DNA from: Oscillospiraceae bacterium
GTDB taxonomy: Bacteria; Bacillota; Clostridia; Oscillospirales; Ruminococcaceae
Direction of reading: 5' to 3'
NCBI GenBank assembly: GCA_029068025.1
Contig: JAIEDJ010000318.1
Coordinates: 1-27,993, forward strand
DNA length: 27,993 nucleotides
This document shows positions 9,143-16,952 of this stretch, in pieces. A program made the translations under genes and the position numbers. The notes under the pieces were generated by a model. The model was given only the letters and a program-made list of their open reading frames with translations. It was not told where the DNA came from and made no database searches. Each line of letters opens with the position of its first letter. Within the stretch, counting starts at the first letter, position 1.

Positions 9143-9654
9143 AACAATTTCTTGAGATCGCAAAGATCACAGCGACACACGGCATACGCGGAGAAGTACG
9201 CTGTCAGTATTACTGCGACACCGCCGAGGTGCTCTGCGGCTTTGACGAGCTGTATTTTGACAAGGGCGCGAAGAAGGTGACTATCTCGAACGCTTATCCG
9301 CATAAGAATGTTGTGATCATGAAGATAGACGGCGTGGATTCCATTGAACAGGCTCAGCCGCTCATCGGAAAAATGCTGTATCTCGACCGTGATGACGCGC
9401 AGCTTGACGAGGATCTGTTCTTTATTCAGGATATAATCGGGCTTACCGTCAAGGACGCTGACACGGGCGAGATATACGGAAAGATCACCGACGTATATCA
9501 GAACGGAGCGGCGGACGTGTTCTCGATCAAAAGACCCGAGGACGGGCGCGAGCTTATGTTCCCGAACATCTCCGAGGTAGTGCTGAAAACCGATATTGAG
9601 GGCGGCGAGATGATCATCCGTCCGCTCAAGGGACTGTTTGACGATGAGGATTGA
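9139..9654 (+). CDS. rimM: 16S rRNA maturation factor RimM
   Basis: RimM assists maturation of the 30S head and binds ribosomal protein S19. The 171-residue protein has the N-terminal reductase/RimM beta-barrel, opening with FLEIAKITATHGIRGEVR, and a C-terminal PRC-barrel domain. The latter contains DIIGLTVKDADTGEIYGKI, the characteristic NGAADVFSIKRP, and ELMFPNISEVVLKTD. The ATG overlaps the upstream stop codon (ATGA), with AAGGA ten bases upstream. The end overlaps trmD by 11 bases. The rimM-trmD order is conserved in bacteria, but here rpsP and rplS, the usual flanking genes, are absent. The gene is complete and of family length. Confidence 0.95.
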   Translation: MKQFLEIAKITATHGIRGEVRCQYYCDTAEVLCGFDELYFDKGAKKVTISNAYPHKNVVIMKIDGVDSIEQAQPLIGKMLYLDRDDAQLDEDLFFIQDIIGLTVKDADTGEIYGKITDVYQNGAADVFSIKRPEDGRELMFPNISEVVLKTDIEGGEMIIRPLKGLFDDED

Positions 9655-10459
9655 CATAGCGACGCTGTTTCCGGACATGTGCGACAGTGTTCTTCATACA
9701 AGCGTGCTCGGACGCGGCATCAAGAACGGATTTATCGAGATCTTCACGCATGATATACGGCTGTATACCAAGGACAAGCACCGCAACGTAGACGACAAGC
9801 CCTACGGCGGCGGCACGGGTCTGGTAATGCAGGCGCAGCCGATCTACGACTGCGTGATGACGATCCTCGAACAGCACAAGACCCGCCCACGGATCATCTA
9901 CCTCTCCCCCCGGGGAGAAACGCTTACGCAAAACAAAGTGCGTGAGCTTGCGGCGGAGGACGGACTTATTCTGATCTGCGGACATTACGAGGGCGTGGAC
10001 GAGCGCGTTCTTGAAGAACTGAACGCCGAAGAGATCTCGGTCGGTGACTATGTGCTGACGGGCGGCGAGCTGCCCGCGCTGATAATAGCGGACGCGGTCG
10101 CGAGACTGCAGCCGGGAGTTCTTCCCAATGAGGACGCGTATTCGCTGGAATCGCATTACAACGGGCTTCTGGAACAGCCGCAGTACACGCGCCCCGAGGT
10201 ATGGCGCGGACGAACCGTGCCCGAAATACTGCTCTCGGGAGACCACAAGAAAGTCACCGAGTGGCAGCTTGAAGCATCAATTGAGATCACGCGGATAAAG
10301 CGCCCCGATCTGTATGAAAAGTATCTTCTGGATCACGCAGAGGAAATAGCCGAAAAACAGCGCAAAGAGCGCGAAAAGCAGCGCAGAAAGGAACGGCGGC
10401 TGCAAAAAAGAGCCGCCGAAAATCGATCCGGAAATAACAATGATCTTTTGAAAGGTTAA
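9644..10459 (+). CDS. trmD: tRNA (guanine-37-N1)-methyltransferase TrmD
   Basis: TrmD methylates N1 of G37 next to the anticodon, preventing +1 frameshifting. The 271-residue protein starts MRIDIATLFPDM and shows the SPOUT knot motifs: DDKPYGGGTGLVMQAQPIYD, YLSPRGETLTQNKVREL, ICGHYEGVDERVLE and SVGDYVLTGGELPALIIADA. The C-terminal domain holds LPNEDAYSLESHYNGLLEQPQYTRP. After about residue 235 there is a strongly basic, Glu/Lys/Arg-rich extension of some 35 residues that most TrmD proteins lack; it may form a helix that contacts RNA. The frame is open to a TTG two codons earlier, but ATG 9644 is ten bases after AAGGGA (9628-9633) and gives the usual N-terminus. Confidence 0.95.
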   Translation: MRIDIATLFPDMCDSVLHTSVLGRGIKNGFIEIFTHDIRLYTKDKHRNVDDKPYGGGTGLVMQAQPIYDCVMTILEQHKTRPRIIYLSPRGETLTQNKVRELAAEDGLILICGHYEGVDERVLEELNAEEISVGDYVLTGGELPALIIADAVARLQPGVLPNEDAYSLESHYNGLLEQPQYTRPEVWRGRTVPEILLSGDHKKVTEWQLEASIEITRIKRPDLYEKYLLDHAEEIAEKQRKEREKQRRKERRLQKRAAENRSGNNNDLLKG

Positions 10460-10462
10460 TTT

Positions 10463-11362
10463 ATGACTAAAAACGCATTTATCGCGATCACCGGCAGACC
10501 GAATGCCGGAAAATCGTCGCTTACGAATCTGCTCGTCGGAGAGAAGATCTCCATCGTCAGCGAGAAGCCGCAGACGACGCGCAACCGTATCAACGGCGTG
10601 CTCACAAGAGGAGATACGCAGTTCGTGTTTATCGACACGCCGGGTATGCTCCGCGCGAAAAACAAGCTTAACGAACATATGGTGAAGTCCATACGCGCGT
10701 CGGTAGACGACGTGGACTGCGCCATTCTTATGGCGGACGTTACCAGGAAGATCTCCGTCGTGGAGCAGGAACTGATTCGCTCGTTTGCCGAGCGCGGAAC
10801 GGAGGTAGTGCTGCTGCTCAACAAGATCGATCTTCTCAGGGACAAGGAAGAGCTGCTACCGATCATAGCACAGTACAGCGCCCTTTACGACTTTGCGGAA
10901 GTGATACCGGTCAGCGTAAAGCGCCGCATAAACACCGACAACATCCTTCCGGCTCTGGAAAAATTCGCCATCGAGGGCGAACACTTCTTCCCGGACGACA
11001 TCGCCACAGACCGCACCGAGCGCTTTCTCTGCGCGGAGATCGTGCGCGAGAAGATCCTCTGGACAATGCAGCAGGAGATCCCGCACGGCACGGCGGTGGA
11101 TATCGAGAGCTTTAAAACACGGCAAAAAAACAACGCCGAAATAATTGACATCGGCGCTGTGATTATATGCGAAAAGAATTCCCATAAGGGAATGATAATA
11201 GGAAAAGGCGGCGAACGCCTGAAGCAGATCGGCACGCTCGCCCGCAAGGACATGGAGGAGCTGCTTGACGCTAAAGTAAATCTTCAGCTGTTTGTCAAGG
11301 TCAAGGAGGACTGGCGCAACCGCGAAAACGTTATCAACGAATATAACATCGCGGACGAATGA
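10463..11362 (+). CDS. era: GTPase Era, 30S assembly factor
   Basis: Era binds the 3' end of 16S rRNA and checks 30S maturation. The 299-residue protein has an N-terminal GTPase domain with G1 GRPNAGKSSLTN (residues 10-21), the switch region QTTRNRINGV, G3 DTPG and G4 NKID. The C-terminal KH domain has GMIIGKGGERLKQIG, with the GxxG loop, ending in LFVKVKEDWRN. It starts four bases after trmD and ends three bases before the convergent XRE regulator, with no room for a terminator. Gene content upstream (rlmB, tadA, rimM, trmD) supports a shared role in building the translation machinery. Complete and of normal length. Confidence 0.96.
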   Translation: MTKNAFIAITGRPNAGKSSLTNLLVGEKISIVSEKPQTTRNRINGVLTRGDTQFVFIDTPGMLRAKNKLNEHMVKSIRASVDDVDCAILMADVTRKISVVEQELIRSFAERGTEVVLLLNKIDLLRDKEELLPIIAQYSALYDFAEVIPVSVKRRINTDNILPALEKFAIEGEHFFPDDIATDRTERFLCAEIVREKILWTMQQEIPHGTAVDIESFKTRQKNNAEIIDIGAVIICEKNSHKGMIIGKGGERLKQIGTLARKDMEELLDAKVNLQLFVKVKEDWRNRENVINEYNIADE

Positions 11363-11365
11363 TCC

Positions 11366-12034
11366 TTATTCGATATCGAACTTTTTAAGATCGCGCTCCG
11401 CGTTGGTGATAACGGAGAACAGCGCCGTGCTCTGCTTGGGATACTCCTGCTCGATACGCGCGTTTGTGATCCTTTCGTCGGACGTGCCCTCACCCGCTGC
11501 GGCTCGCGCGCGGATCTCGTCTACGGAGATCTTTGCGGCGCACAGTCCCGAAACCTCGTCCGCCGGAACGGAAAAGCTCTTTTCATCGTTCTGACCGCCC
11601 GCTGAAAATACCATTCTGTAAGAGCGGTAAACGCAGGTCATTATATATGACGCAACGGACTTTGACAGCTTGGAGTTCCCGGCTTTTGCCATAAGCGAGA
11701 AGACCACCTCAAGCGAGTTGGTTATCAGCTTTTTACGGAGAAGAAGTCCCGTATTGCCGTTTACATCGGAACTTTCGGATATGCTGCTTTCGGGCAGCTC
11801 ATCCTCGACGATCACGGTTCCCGTTCGGGAGCTTGTCCGCCCGAGAAGATAATCGACGGAAACGCCGTAAAAATCCGATGCCTGAACCAGAAAGTCCAGT
11901 CCGCATTCGCGCTTTCCGTTCTCATAATGTGACAGCAGCGCCTGCGCGATACCCATTCTGTCCGCCGCGTCCTTCTGCTTTAAGCCGCGCTCCTCGCGCA
12001 GCAGCTTTAATACTCTGGGGAAATCCTTATTCAT
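11366..12034 (-). CDS. XRE-family helix-turn-helix transcriptional regulator
   Basis: This 222-residue protein has a Cro/C1-type HTH at about residues 5-65 (LKLLREERGLKQKDAADRMG, then QALLSHYENGKRECGLDFL), ending in SVDYLLGRTSS as in many Firmicutes SinR-like regulators. Residues about 90-222 are helical and unrecognised, with one hydrophobic stretch around SLMAKAGNSKLSKSVASYIM; this could be a dimer or ligand domain. The frame is open 21 codons further upstream, but ATG 12032-12034 has AGGAGAG eight bases upstream and starts the HTH properly. A weak promoter candidate (TTGTTT, 17 bases, CATATT) lies at 12069-12097 on the minus strand. Two GGATCCGAA copies at 12050-12069, close to the start, could be an operator. 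The target genes are unknown. Confidence 0.85.
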   Translation of the reverse strand: MNKDFPRVLKLLREERGLKQKDAADRMGIAQALLSHYENGKRECGLDFLVQASDFYGVSVDYLLGRTSSRTGTVIVEDELPESSISESSDVNGNTGLLLRKKLITNSLEVVFSLMAKAGNSKLSKSVASYIMTCVYRSYRMVFSAGGQNDEKSFSVPADEVSGLCAAKISVDEIRARAAAGEGTSDERITNARIEQEYPKQSTALFSVITNAERDLKKFDIE

Positions 12035-12195
12035 TCTGCACTCTCCTGAGGATCCGAAGCGGATCCGAAATATGTCATTCAAAAATCTGACAAACAAATC
12101 ATCATGAAGTATATTATATAATATTTATGCCGATTTGTAAAGCGGCAGAATAACCAAATTTTCGTCGGATTTTCCGTATAATATTACAGTGTGTC

Positions 12196-12376
12196 TATAG
12201 GCAACACCGCACAAAGACCGCGCTGCGCGCTTTGTACGGCATTTGCTTGCATCTTTTCCGTCATCTTGCACAAAATCTCCTTGAAAGGCGTCAGCCTTAC
12301 TGCGTCGATTTTGTACAATCTGACGAAAAATCTGCTGACGCAACTGCCGCACAATCTTTGTGCGATATTGCCTATA
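12196..12376. repeat. 181-bp MITE-like inverted-repeat element
   Basis: The ends form 21-bp terminal inverted repeats (12196-12216 and 12356-12376) that differ at only two positions. Both arms contain TATAGGCAA and CGCACAAAG. The interior continues as an imperfect long inverted repeat (for example GATTTTGT-CAA with its complement and TGACG-AAAA with its complement), so the transcript could fold into one long stem. No coding frame of note is present. TATA at both tips could reflect a TA target site, as in IS630/mariner-derived MITEs; that is inference. The right end stops five bases before the ribosome binding site of the next gene, so the element forms most of that gene's leader. A TATAAT at 12177-12182 just outside the left end has no good -35. 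The rest of the 12035-12392 gap is AT-rich with no further gene. Confidence 0.72.
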
Positions 12377-12392
12377 TATTGGGAGGAATTCA

Positions 12393-13010
12393 ATGAAAAA
12401 CTACTATCTGTATTTGATCCGTCACGGTATCACTCAAGGAAATCTTGACGGAAAGTATATCGGTCAGACCGATCTGGCACTTTGTCCCGAGGGAAAGCGC
12501 GTTATTGAATCGCTGTGTGCCGATGAAATTTACCCCGAGGTGCAGAAGGTCTACTCCTCGCCGCTGGCACGCTGTCTGGAGACCGCTGAGATCATTTATC
12601 CCGACCAGAAGCTCATGATAATCGACGAGATCTCGGAGATGAACTTCGGAGAATTCGAGGGAAAAACCACCGAACAGCTTCAGGATCTGCGCGAGTATAC
12701 CGATTGGATAAAAGGCGGCGCGGATTCCGCTCCCCCGAACGGCGAAAAATACGGCGATTTTTCACTGCGCTGCATTGAGGGACTTGACATCATCTTCAAG
12801 GATATGATGCGCGCGGAGATCACCCGTGCCGCGTGTGTTACCCACGCCGGAGTCATCACCAATCTGCTGTGCGGCTACGGGCTTCCAAAGGGCAGACCCA
12901 AGGACTTTATGTGCGCCCCCGGTGAAGGCTTTGAGATCGTGCTCTCAACGTTTCTCTGGCAAAAGGGACCAACGTTTGAGATCTCGGGGCGGCTCACCAA
13001 CAACTTTTAA
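12393..13010 (+). CDS. Histidine phosphatase (phosphoglycerate mutase-like) family protein
   Basis: This 205-residue cytoplasmic phosphatase belongs to the branch 1 histidine phosphatases. The catalytic RHG motif is in LIRHGITQGN near residue 10. VYSSPLARCLETAEII carries the phosphate-binding Arg, EMNFGEFEG the acid/base Glu, and CVTHAGVI the second His. The GxxDxxLCPEG and SSPLARCLETA motifs resemble GpmB and alpha-ribazole phosphatase (CobC) subgroups, but no cobalamin genes are nearby, so substrate is unknown. The frame is open 11 codons upstream into the repeat element; ATG 12393 with GGGAGG at 12381-12386 is the clear start. The next gene, for a TraB-like lipoprotein, begins 18 bases later, so both are probably one operon. 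Confidence 0.9.
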   Translation: MKNYYLYLIRHGITQGNLDGKYIGQTDLALCPEGKRVIESLCADEIYPEVQKVYSSPLARCLETAEIIYPDQKLMIIDEISEMNFGEFEGKTTEQLQDLREYTDWIKGGADSAPPNGEKYGDFSLRCIEGLDIIFKDMMRAEITRAACVTHAGVITNLLCGYGLPKGRPKDFMCAPGEGFEIVLSTFLWQKGPTFEISGRLTNNF

Positions 13011-13028
13011 AAAAGGACTGAAACTGCT

Positions 13029-13937
13029 GTGAAAAAAATCCTGTCTTTGCTTCTGATCGGCGCTGTAATGCTGTTCTCCGGGTGCGCTGCCCGTGAAAAC
13101 AAGGTCAGACCGCCGTTTTTTAAAATAACCGATCCCGATACGGGCGGCACGGCGTACCTTCTCGGCACAATGCACGTCGGAAAAGCAAACACCGTCTACC
13201 CCGATGAGATCTACGCGGCTCTCGGCGAATGTTCCGCGCTCGCTGTCGAGCTTGATCTGCAGGCTCTTGAAGCGGATCAGCCGCGCTTGAATAACGCTAT
13301 GAAGATACTGGAATGTAAAAACGGCAGCGCCTCCGACTTTCTCGGCGGGGATTATGACGAGATCAGAACGTTTTTTCAAAATAAACAGCTTTACAGCCCG
13401 AACCTTGACGCGTATATCCCCGCTATGTGGAGCTCTGCGCTGTCTAATAAGCTGGCGGGCGACTGCGGATATTCTTCTATGTACGGCACAGACCGCGCAA
13501 TGCTCACCTACGCAAAAAAGCATTCAATGAAGATCGTCGAGCTGGAGTCCGCAGAGGAGCAATATCAGATCAACGCAAACGAGCCGTCCGAGCTGCAGAT
13601 ATATTCGCTGAGATCCTCCATACAAACGGATTATGAGATACTTAAAGGTCAGATGAAGGAGCTTTACCGCGCGTGGAGCGAAAACGACAGCGCCGCTCTG
13701 GAAAGTATGATCGCCGAGGAGGAGATCCCCGAGGGACTGGAGGAAGAGTACGCTCAATATTATTATGATATGTATGAAGGCCGCCAGGAGAAAATGGCTG
13801 CCTACATAGCCGAGGCGCTGAAAAACGGAGACAAGGTCTTTGTCGCCGTCGGAGCTATGCACTGTTACGCGCCGCCCGATATTCTTGATTTCCTCGAGGG
13901 AAAAGCCGTTATTGAAGAAATAAAATTCGGCAATTAA
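13029..13937 (+). CDS. TraB/GumN family lipoprotein
   Basis: This 302-residue protein starts with a lipoprotein signal (MKKILSLLLIGAVMLFSGC), with the acylated Cys at about residue 19, so it should be anchored outside the membrane. The rest matches the TraB/GumN (Tiki-like) fold: a first GTxH motif in YLLGTMHVG, an acidic AVELDL strand, and a second GxxH motif in VAVGAMHC near the C-terminus. Characterised Tiki proteins are metalloproteases, and these paired motifs supply their metal ligands; activity here is inference. The start is GTG, 11 bases after AAGGA (13013-13017). The middle is Glu-rich (EEEIPEGLEEEYAQYYYDMY). It is followed by an intrinsic terminator. Confidence 0.85.
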   Translation: MKKILSLLLIGAVMLFSGCAARENKVRPPFFKITDPDTGGTAYLLGTMHVGKANTVYPDEIYAALGECSALAVELDLQALEADQPRLNNAMKILECKNGSASDFLGGDYDEIRTFFQNKQLYSPNLDAYIPAMWSSALSNKLAGDCGYSSMYGTDRAMLTYAKKHSMKIVELESAEEQYQINANEPSELQIYSLRSSIQTDYEILKGQMKELYRAWSENDSAALESMIAEEEIPEGLEEEYAQYYYDMYEGRQEKMAAYIAEALKNGDKVFVAVGAMHCYAPPDILDFLEGKAVIEEIKFGN

Positions 13938-13973
13938 TACACAAAATTTATTGAACCGCATAATATATACAGA

Positions 13974-14004
13974 ACCCGCACCAAAAGTGCGGGTCGGTTT
14001 TTTT
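13974..14004 (+). terminator. Intrinsic terminator or attenuator between the TraB-like gene and feoA
   Basis: A perfect 8-bp stem (ACCCGCAC / GTGCGGGT) with a 5-base loop is followed by CGG and seven T. It ends only 16 bases before the feoA ATG. It clearly can terminate transcription from the upstream pair. Because no promoter fits between it and feoA, it may also attenuate feoAB expression. Confidence 0.85.
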
Positions 14005-14020
14005 AGGGGTGAATTTTAAT

Positions 14021-14257
14021 ATGGACAAAACCTGTTCCTTATGTGATATAAAAGTCGGCGAAACTGCCGTTGTCGAACGGCTTTGCATACACGGAGCAAT
14101 GCGCCGCAGGCTGTTGGATATCGGGCTGTGCGACGGAACTGAAGTGAGGTGCGTGGGTCGCAGCCCTATGGGCGATCCCGGCGCGTATCTCATCAGAGGA
14201 GCCGTTATCGCCATCCGTGACTGCGACGGGAAACGCGTTATGGTGAGGGGGCGCTGA
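14021..14257 (+). CDS. feoA: Ferrous iron transport protein A
   Basis: This 78-residue SH3-like protein is the small cytoplasmic partner of FeoB. Typical features are the opening L-DIKVGETAVVERL, the central MRRRLLDIGLCDGTEVRCVGRSPMGDP and the terminal YLIRGAVIAIRDCDGKRVMV, which form the FeoA beta-barrel. A CSLC pair near the N-terminus is unusual but not diagnostic. The frame is open to a GTG at 14009, but that codon lies within the ribosome binding site (AGGGGTGA, 14005-14012) of the ATG at 14021. feoB starts one base after its stop, so the two are coupled. Confidence 0.92.
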   Translation: MDKTCSLCDIKVGETAVVERLCIHGAMRRRLLDIGLCDGTEVRCVGRSPMGDPGAYLIRGAVIAIRDCDGKRVMVRGR

Positions 14258-14258
14258 T

Positions 14259-16397
14259 ATGGGACTGACCGCGGGATCCACCGGCATTTGTGCGCTGTCG
14301 GGGGATCTTTCTGTAGAAAAAAAGGACCCGAACGACAAAGTCATCGCGTTTGCGGGCAATCCCAACGTCGGAAAAAGCACGGTGTTCAACGCGCTTACGG
14401 GACTGCACCAGCACACGGGAAACTGGCCGGGAAAAACCGTGTCCACGGCTCAGGGCAGCTTTCGGACAAACGAGTTCTCCTATATCCCGGTCGATCTTCC
14501 GGGTACTTATTCCCTGCTGGCGCACTCTCAGGAGGAGGAAGTCGCGCGGAATTTCATCTGCTTCGGCAAAGCGGACGCGGCGGTGGTGGTCTGCGACGCG
14601 ACCTGCCTTGAACGCAGCCTTAACCTTGCGCTCCAGGTCGTGGAGATCTGCGAAAAAACTCTGGTCTGCGTCAACCTTATGGACGAGGCAAAGCGGCGCG
14701 GTATCAAGGTCGATCTCAAGGTGCTTGAGGAAAACCTCGGCGTTCCCGTGGTGGGAACCTCCGCGCATGATAAAAGGTCACTGAAAAAGCTCACACAGCG
14801 GCTGGACGATCTTTGCAGCGGAAGGATCGAAACGGCTCCAAGAAGGTTACATTACACAGATCCGATAGAACAGGCTGTTGAAGTCGTTTCGGAAACGCTG
14901 GATAAGCGGTACGGCAACGATCTTCCCGCGAGATGGACAGCGCTCAGGATCATTGACGGCGACAGCTCGCTTATAGCGGAGATCAGGAAGTTTTTCGGCG
15001 AAGATCCTCTGGATCACAAGGAGATCTCCGACGCGGTAGAACGTGCCGGGAATATCCTTGCCGAAAACGGGATAACCTCCGACCGGCTTAAGGATCAGAT
15101 CGTTTCCTGTATTCTGGGGAACGCGGAAGAGATCTGCGTCGGCTCGGTATCCGAGACTGATCCCGAACGGGCGTTTTCGGCCGCGGATAAGATACTCACA
15201 AGCAGACTGTTCGGATATCCCATAATGCTGCTTATGCTTATGGCAGTGTTCTGGATAACGATAGTAGGAGCAAACTATCCGAGCGAGCTGTTGAGTACGG
15301 GACTTTTCTGGGTAGGAGACAGGCTTTCGGAATTTCTGAATTTTATCGGATCTCCGGAATGGCTGAGCGGAGTGATCGTAGACGGCGCGTACCGCGTTCT
15401 GGCATGGGTAGTGGCGGTAATGCTGCCGCCTATGGCTATCTTTTTCCCGCTGTTTACTCTGCTTGAGGATCTGGGATATCTGCCGCGCATAGCCTACAAT
15501 CTCGACAAGCCGTTCTGCAAATGCAATGCGTGCGGAAAACAAGCGCTCACCATGTGCATGGGCTTCGGCTGCAACGCGGCGGGAATAGTCGGCTGCCGCA
15601 TAATAGACAGCCGCCGCGAGCGTCTTATCGCGATGCTTACAAATGTGTTTGTACCGTGCAACGGGCGTTTCCCGATGATGCTGACGATCATTTCGATATT
15701 CTTTGTAGGCGGTGCTGTCGGGATAGGCGGCAGTCTGCTTTCGGCGGCGGCGCTGACGGCGGTGATAGTTCTCGGGATACTTACAACATTTCTGATATCA
15801 AAGCTGCTCTCCGCAACTCTCCTCAAAGGAGAACCGTCGTCCTTCACACTGGAACTGCCGCCGTTCCGCAAGCCGCAGATCGGAAAGATACTCGTGCGTT
15901 CTCTGCTGGACAGAACGATATTCGTGCTTGGAAGAGCGGTGATATCCGCCGCGCCCGCGGGCGTGATAATCTGGATTCTGGCGAACGTGACGGCAGGGGA
16001 CAATACGCTGCTAAACTATGTAACAAACTTTTTCGACCCGTTCGGACGCTTTATAGGAATGGACGGCGCGATAATAACAGCGTTTTTGCTGGGACTTCCC
16101 GCGAACGAGATAGTGATCCCGATCATAGTGATGACCTACGCGCAGCAAGGAAGTCTTGCGGAAGCGGCACCCGCGCAGATGCTGGAGCTGTTCACACAGA
16201 ACGGCTGGACATGGGTAACGGCGGCGTGCGTGATAATATTTACGTTAATGCACTTTCCGTGCGCTACGTCGCTGCTGACGATAAAGAAGGAAGCGGGCGG
16301 CATGAAATGGGCGGCATTGGCGTTTGCGATACCGACAATATGCGGAATAACGGTATGTGCGGTAATAGCAAATATGGCGAGATTACTTGGAATGTAA
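14259..16397 (+). CDS. feoB: Ferrous iron uptake transporter FeoB
   Basis: FeoB imports Fe2+ across the cytoplasmic membrane with a GTPase-controlled permease. The 712-residue protein has a short extra N-terminus of about 25 residues, then the G domain: G1 GNPNVGKST (33-41), G2-region TGNWPGKTVS, G3 DLPGTYSL and G4 NLMDEA. A helical GDI-like domain runs to about residue 300. The permease has two Gate regions with conserved Cys: FKC-like CKCNACGKQALTMCMGFGCN and FVPCNGRFPMM, and later ALLTxx-like MHFPCATSLLTIKKE. All expected parts are present. Iron regulation would be expected, but I see no convincing Fur or DtxR box near the operon. The 3' end is directly followed by a large repeat element. 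Confidence 0.96.
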   Translation: MGLTAGSTGICALSGDLSVEKKDPNDKVIAFAGNPNVGKSTVFNALTGLHQHTGNWPGKTVSTAQGSFRTNEFSYIPVDLPGTYSLLAHSQEEEVARNFICFGKADAAVVVCDATCLERSLNLALQVVEICEKTLVCVNLMDEAKRRGIKVDLKVLEENLGVPVVGTSAHDKRSLKKLTQRLDDLCSGRIETAPRRLHYTDPIEQAVEVVSETLDKRYGNDLPARWTALRIIDGDSSLIAEIRKFFGEDPLDHKEISDAVERAGNILAENGITSDRLKDQIVSCILGNAEEICVGSVSETDPERAFSAADKILTSRLFGYPIMLLMLMAVFWITIVGANYPSELLSTGLFWVGDRLSEFLNFIGSPEWLSGVIVDGAYRVLAWVVAVMLPPMAIFFPLFTLLEDLGYLPRIAYNLDKPFCKCNACGKQALTMCMGFGCNAAGIVGCRIIDSRRERLIAMLTNVFVPCNGRFPMMLTIISIFFVGGAVGIGGSLLSAAALTAVIVLGILTTFLISKLLSATLLKGEPSSFTLELPPFRKPQIGKILVRSLLDRTIFVLGRAVISAAPAGVIIWILANVTAGDNTLLNYVTNFFDPFGRFIGMDGAIITAFLLGLPANEIVIPIIVMTYAQQGSLAEAAPAQMLELFTQNGWTWVTAACVIIFTLMHFPCATSLLTIKKEAGGMKWAALAFAIPTICGITVCAVIANMARLLGM

Positions 16398-16401
16398 AAA
16401 A

Positions 16402-16930
16402 GCAGGCTATTTAAATTTTAAAAACCGGGATTCCAAAGGGACTAGTCCCTTTGGCGGGGTTTGGGGCAGAGCCCCAATGGGGTTCGGGGCAAAGCCCCGA
16501 CATAAAATAACCGGGCGCGGAGCGCGGAGAACGCTGTTAAATCTCCAAACTCGCGAAGCGAAGAAGAGATTTAACAGTCGTTCGCAGCGCGGAGCGGCGT
16601 TGACAAGATCAACCTTTATGGCTGATGTTTCTGTGTCGGAATTGCTTTCGCCGTTGCAGCTCCCGCAACCGAATAGGTTGTGCAAATGGCACGCCCCGCA
16701 GCGCTGCGAACGACTTAACACAGTCCTCGCACTTCATGCATTGGACTGTGTTAAGCGTTCTCCGCGCTGCGGGGCTGGTGATATTGCCCCACACCCCACA
16801 AGGGGCTCCGGTCTGTCGGTCAGCCCCTCCGTCACTTCGTGACACCTCCCCTCCAGGGGAGTCACCCTTGACCCCGCCAAAGGGCGCCGCGCCCTTTGGA
16901 ATCCCGGTTTTTAACTTTACAATACCCTGC
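16402..16930. repeat. 529-bp non-coding element with long terminal inverted repeats and nested hairpins
   Basis: This fills nearly the whole 555-bp gap between feoB and the convergent oxidoreductase gene. The near-identical terminal repeats are 16419-16460 and 16871-16913; weaker similarity continues outward to 16402 and 16930 (GCAGG-TATT). Each arm has an inner palindrome of the form CCAAAGGG...CCCTTTGG with a different centre (ACTAGT or CGCCGCG). Inside are many hairpins: GGGGCAGAGCCCC, GGGGCAAAGCCCC, 16522-16590, 16693-16775, GTCACTTCGTGAC and CTCCCCTCCAGGGGAG. Short reading frames cross it in several frames with no conserved look and no ribosome binding sites, so I call it non-coding. It may be a MITE-type mobile element, and when transcribed could act as a terminator for both neighbours. 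Confidence 0.8.
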
Positions 16931-16952
16931 TAAATTATTATTTGTCTATTGC

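Noticed and set aside
12125..12393. Short minus-strand frames of 69-75 codons over the MITE-like element
   Set aside because: They are made of the inverted repeat itself and have no proper start site.
14021..14257. A Fur-type iron box near feoA
   Set aside because: Looked for an AT-rich dyad of the GATAATGATAATC type; nothing convincing is present.
15521..16414. 297-codon plus-strand frame overlapping feoB in another frame
   Set aside because: FeoB membrane motifs run through the same bases in the correct frame; the alternative has no domains.
16387..16933. Several short frames crossing the 529-bp repeat element on both strands
   Set aside because: They read through palindromes and terminal repeats, lack ribosome binding sites and show no protein-like pattern.
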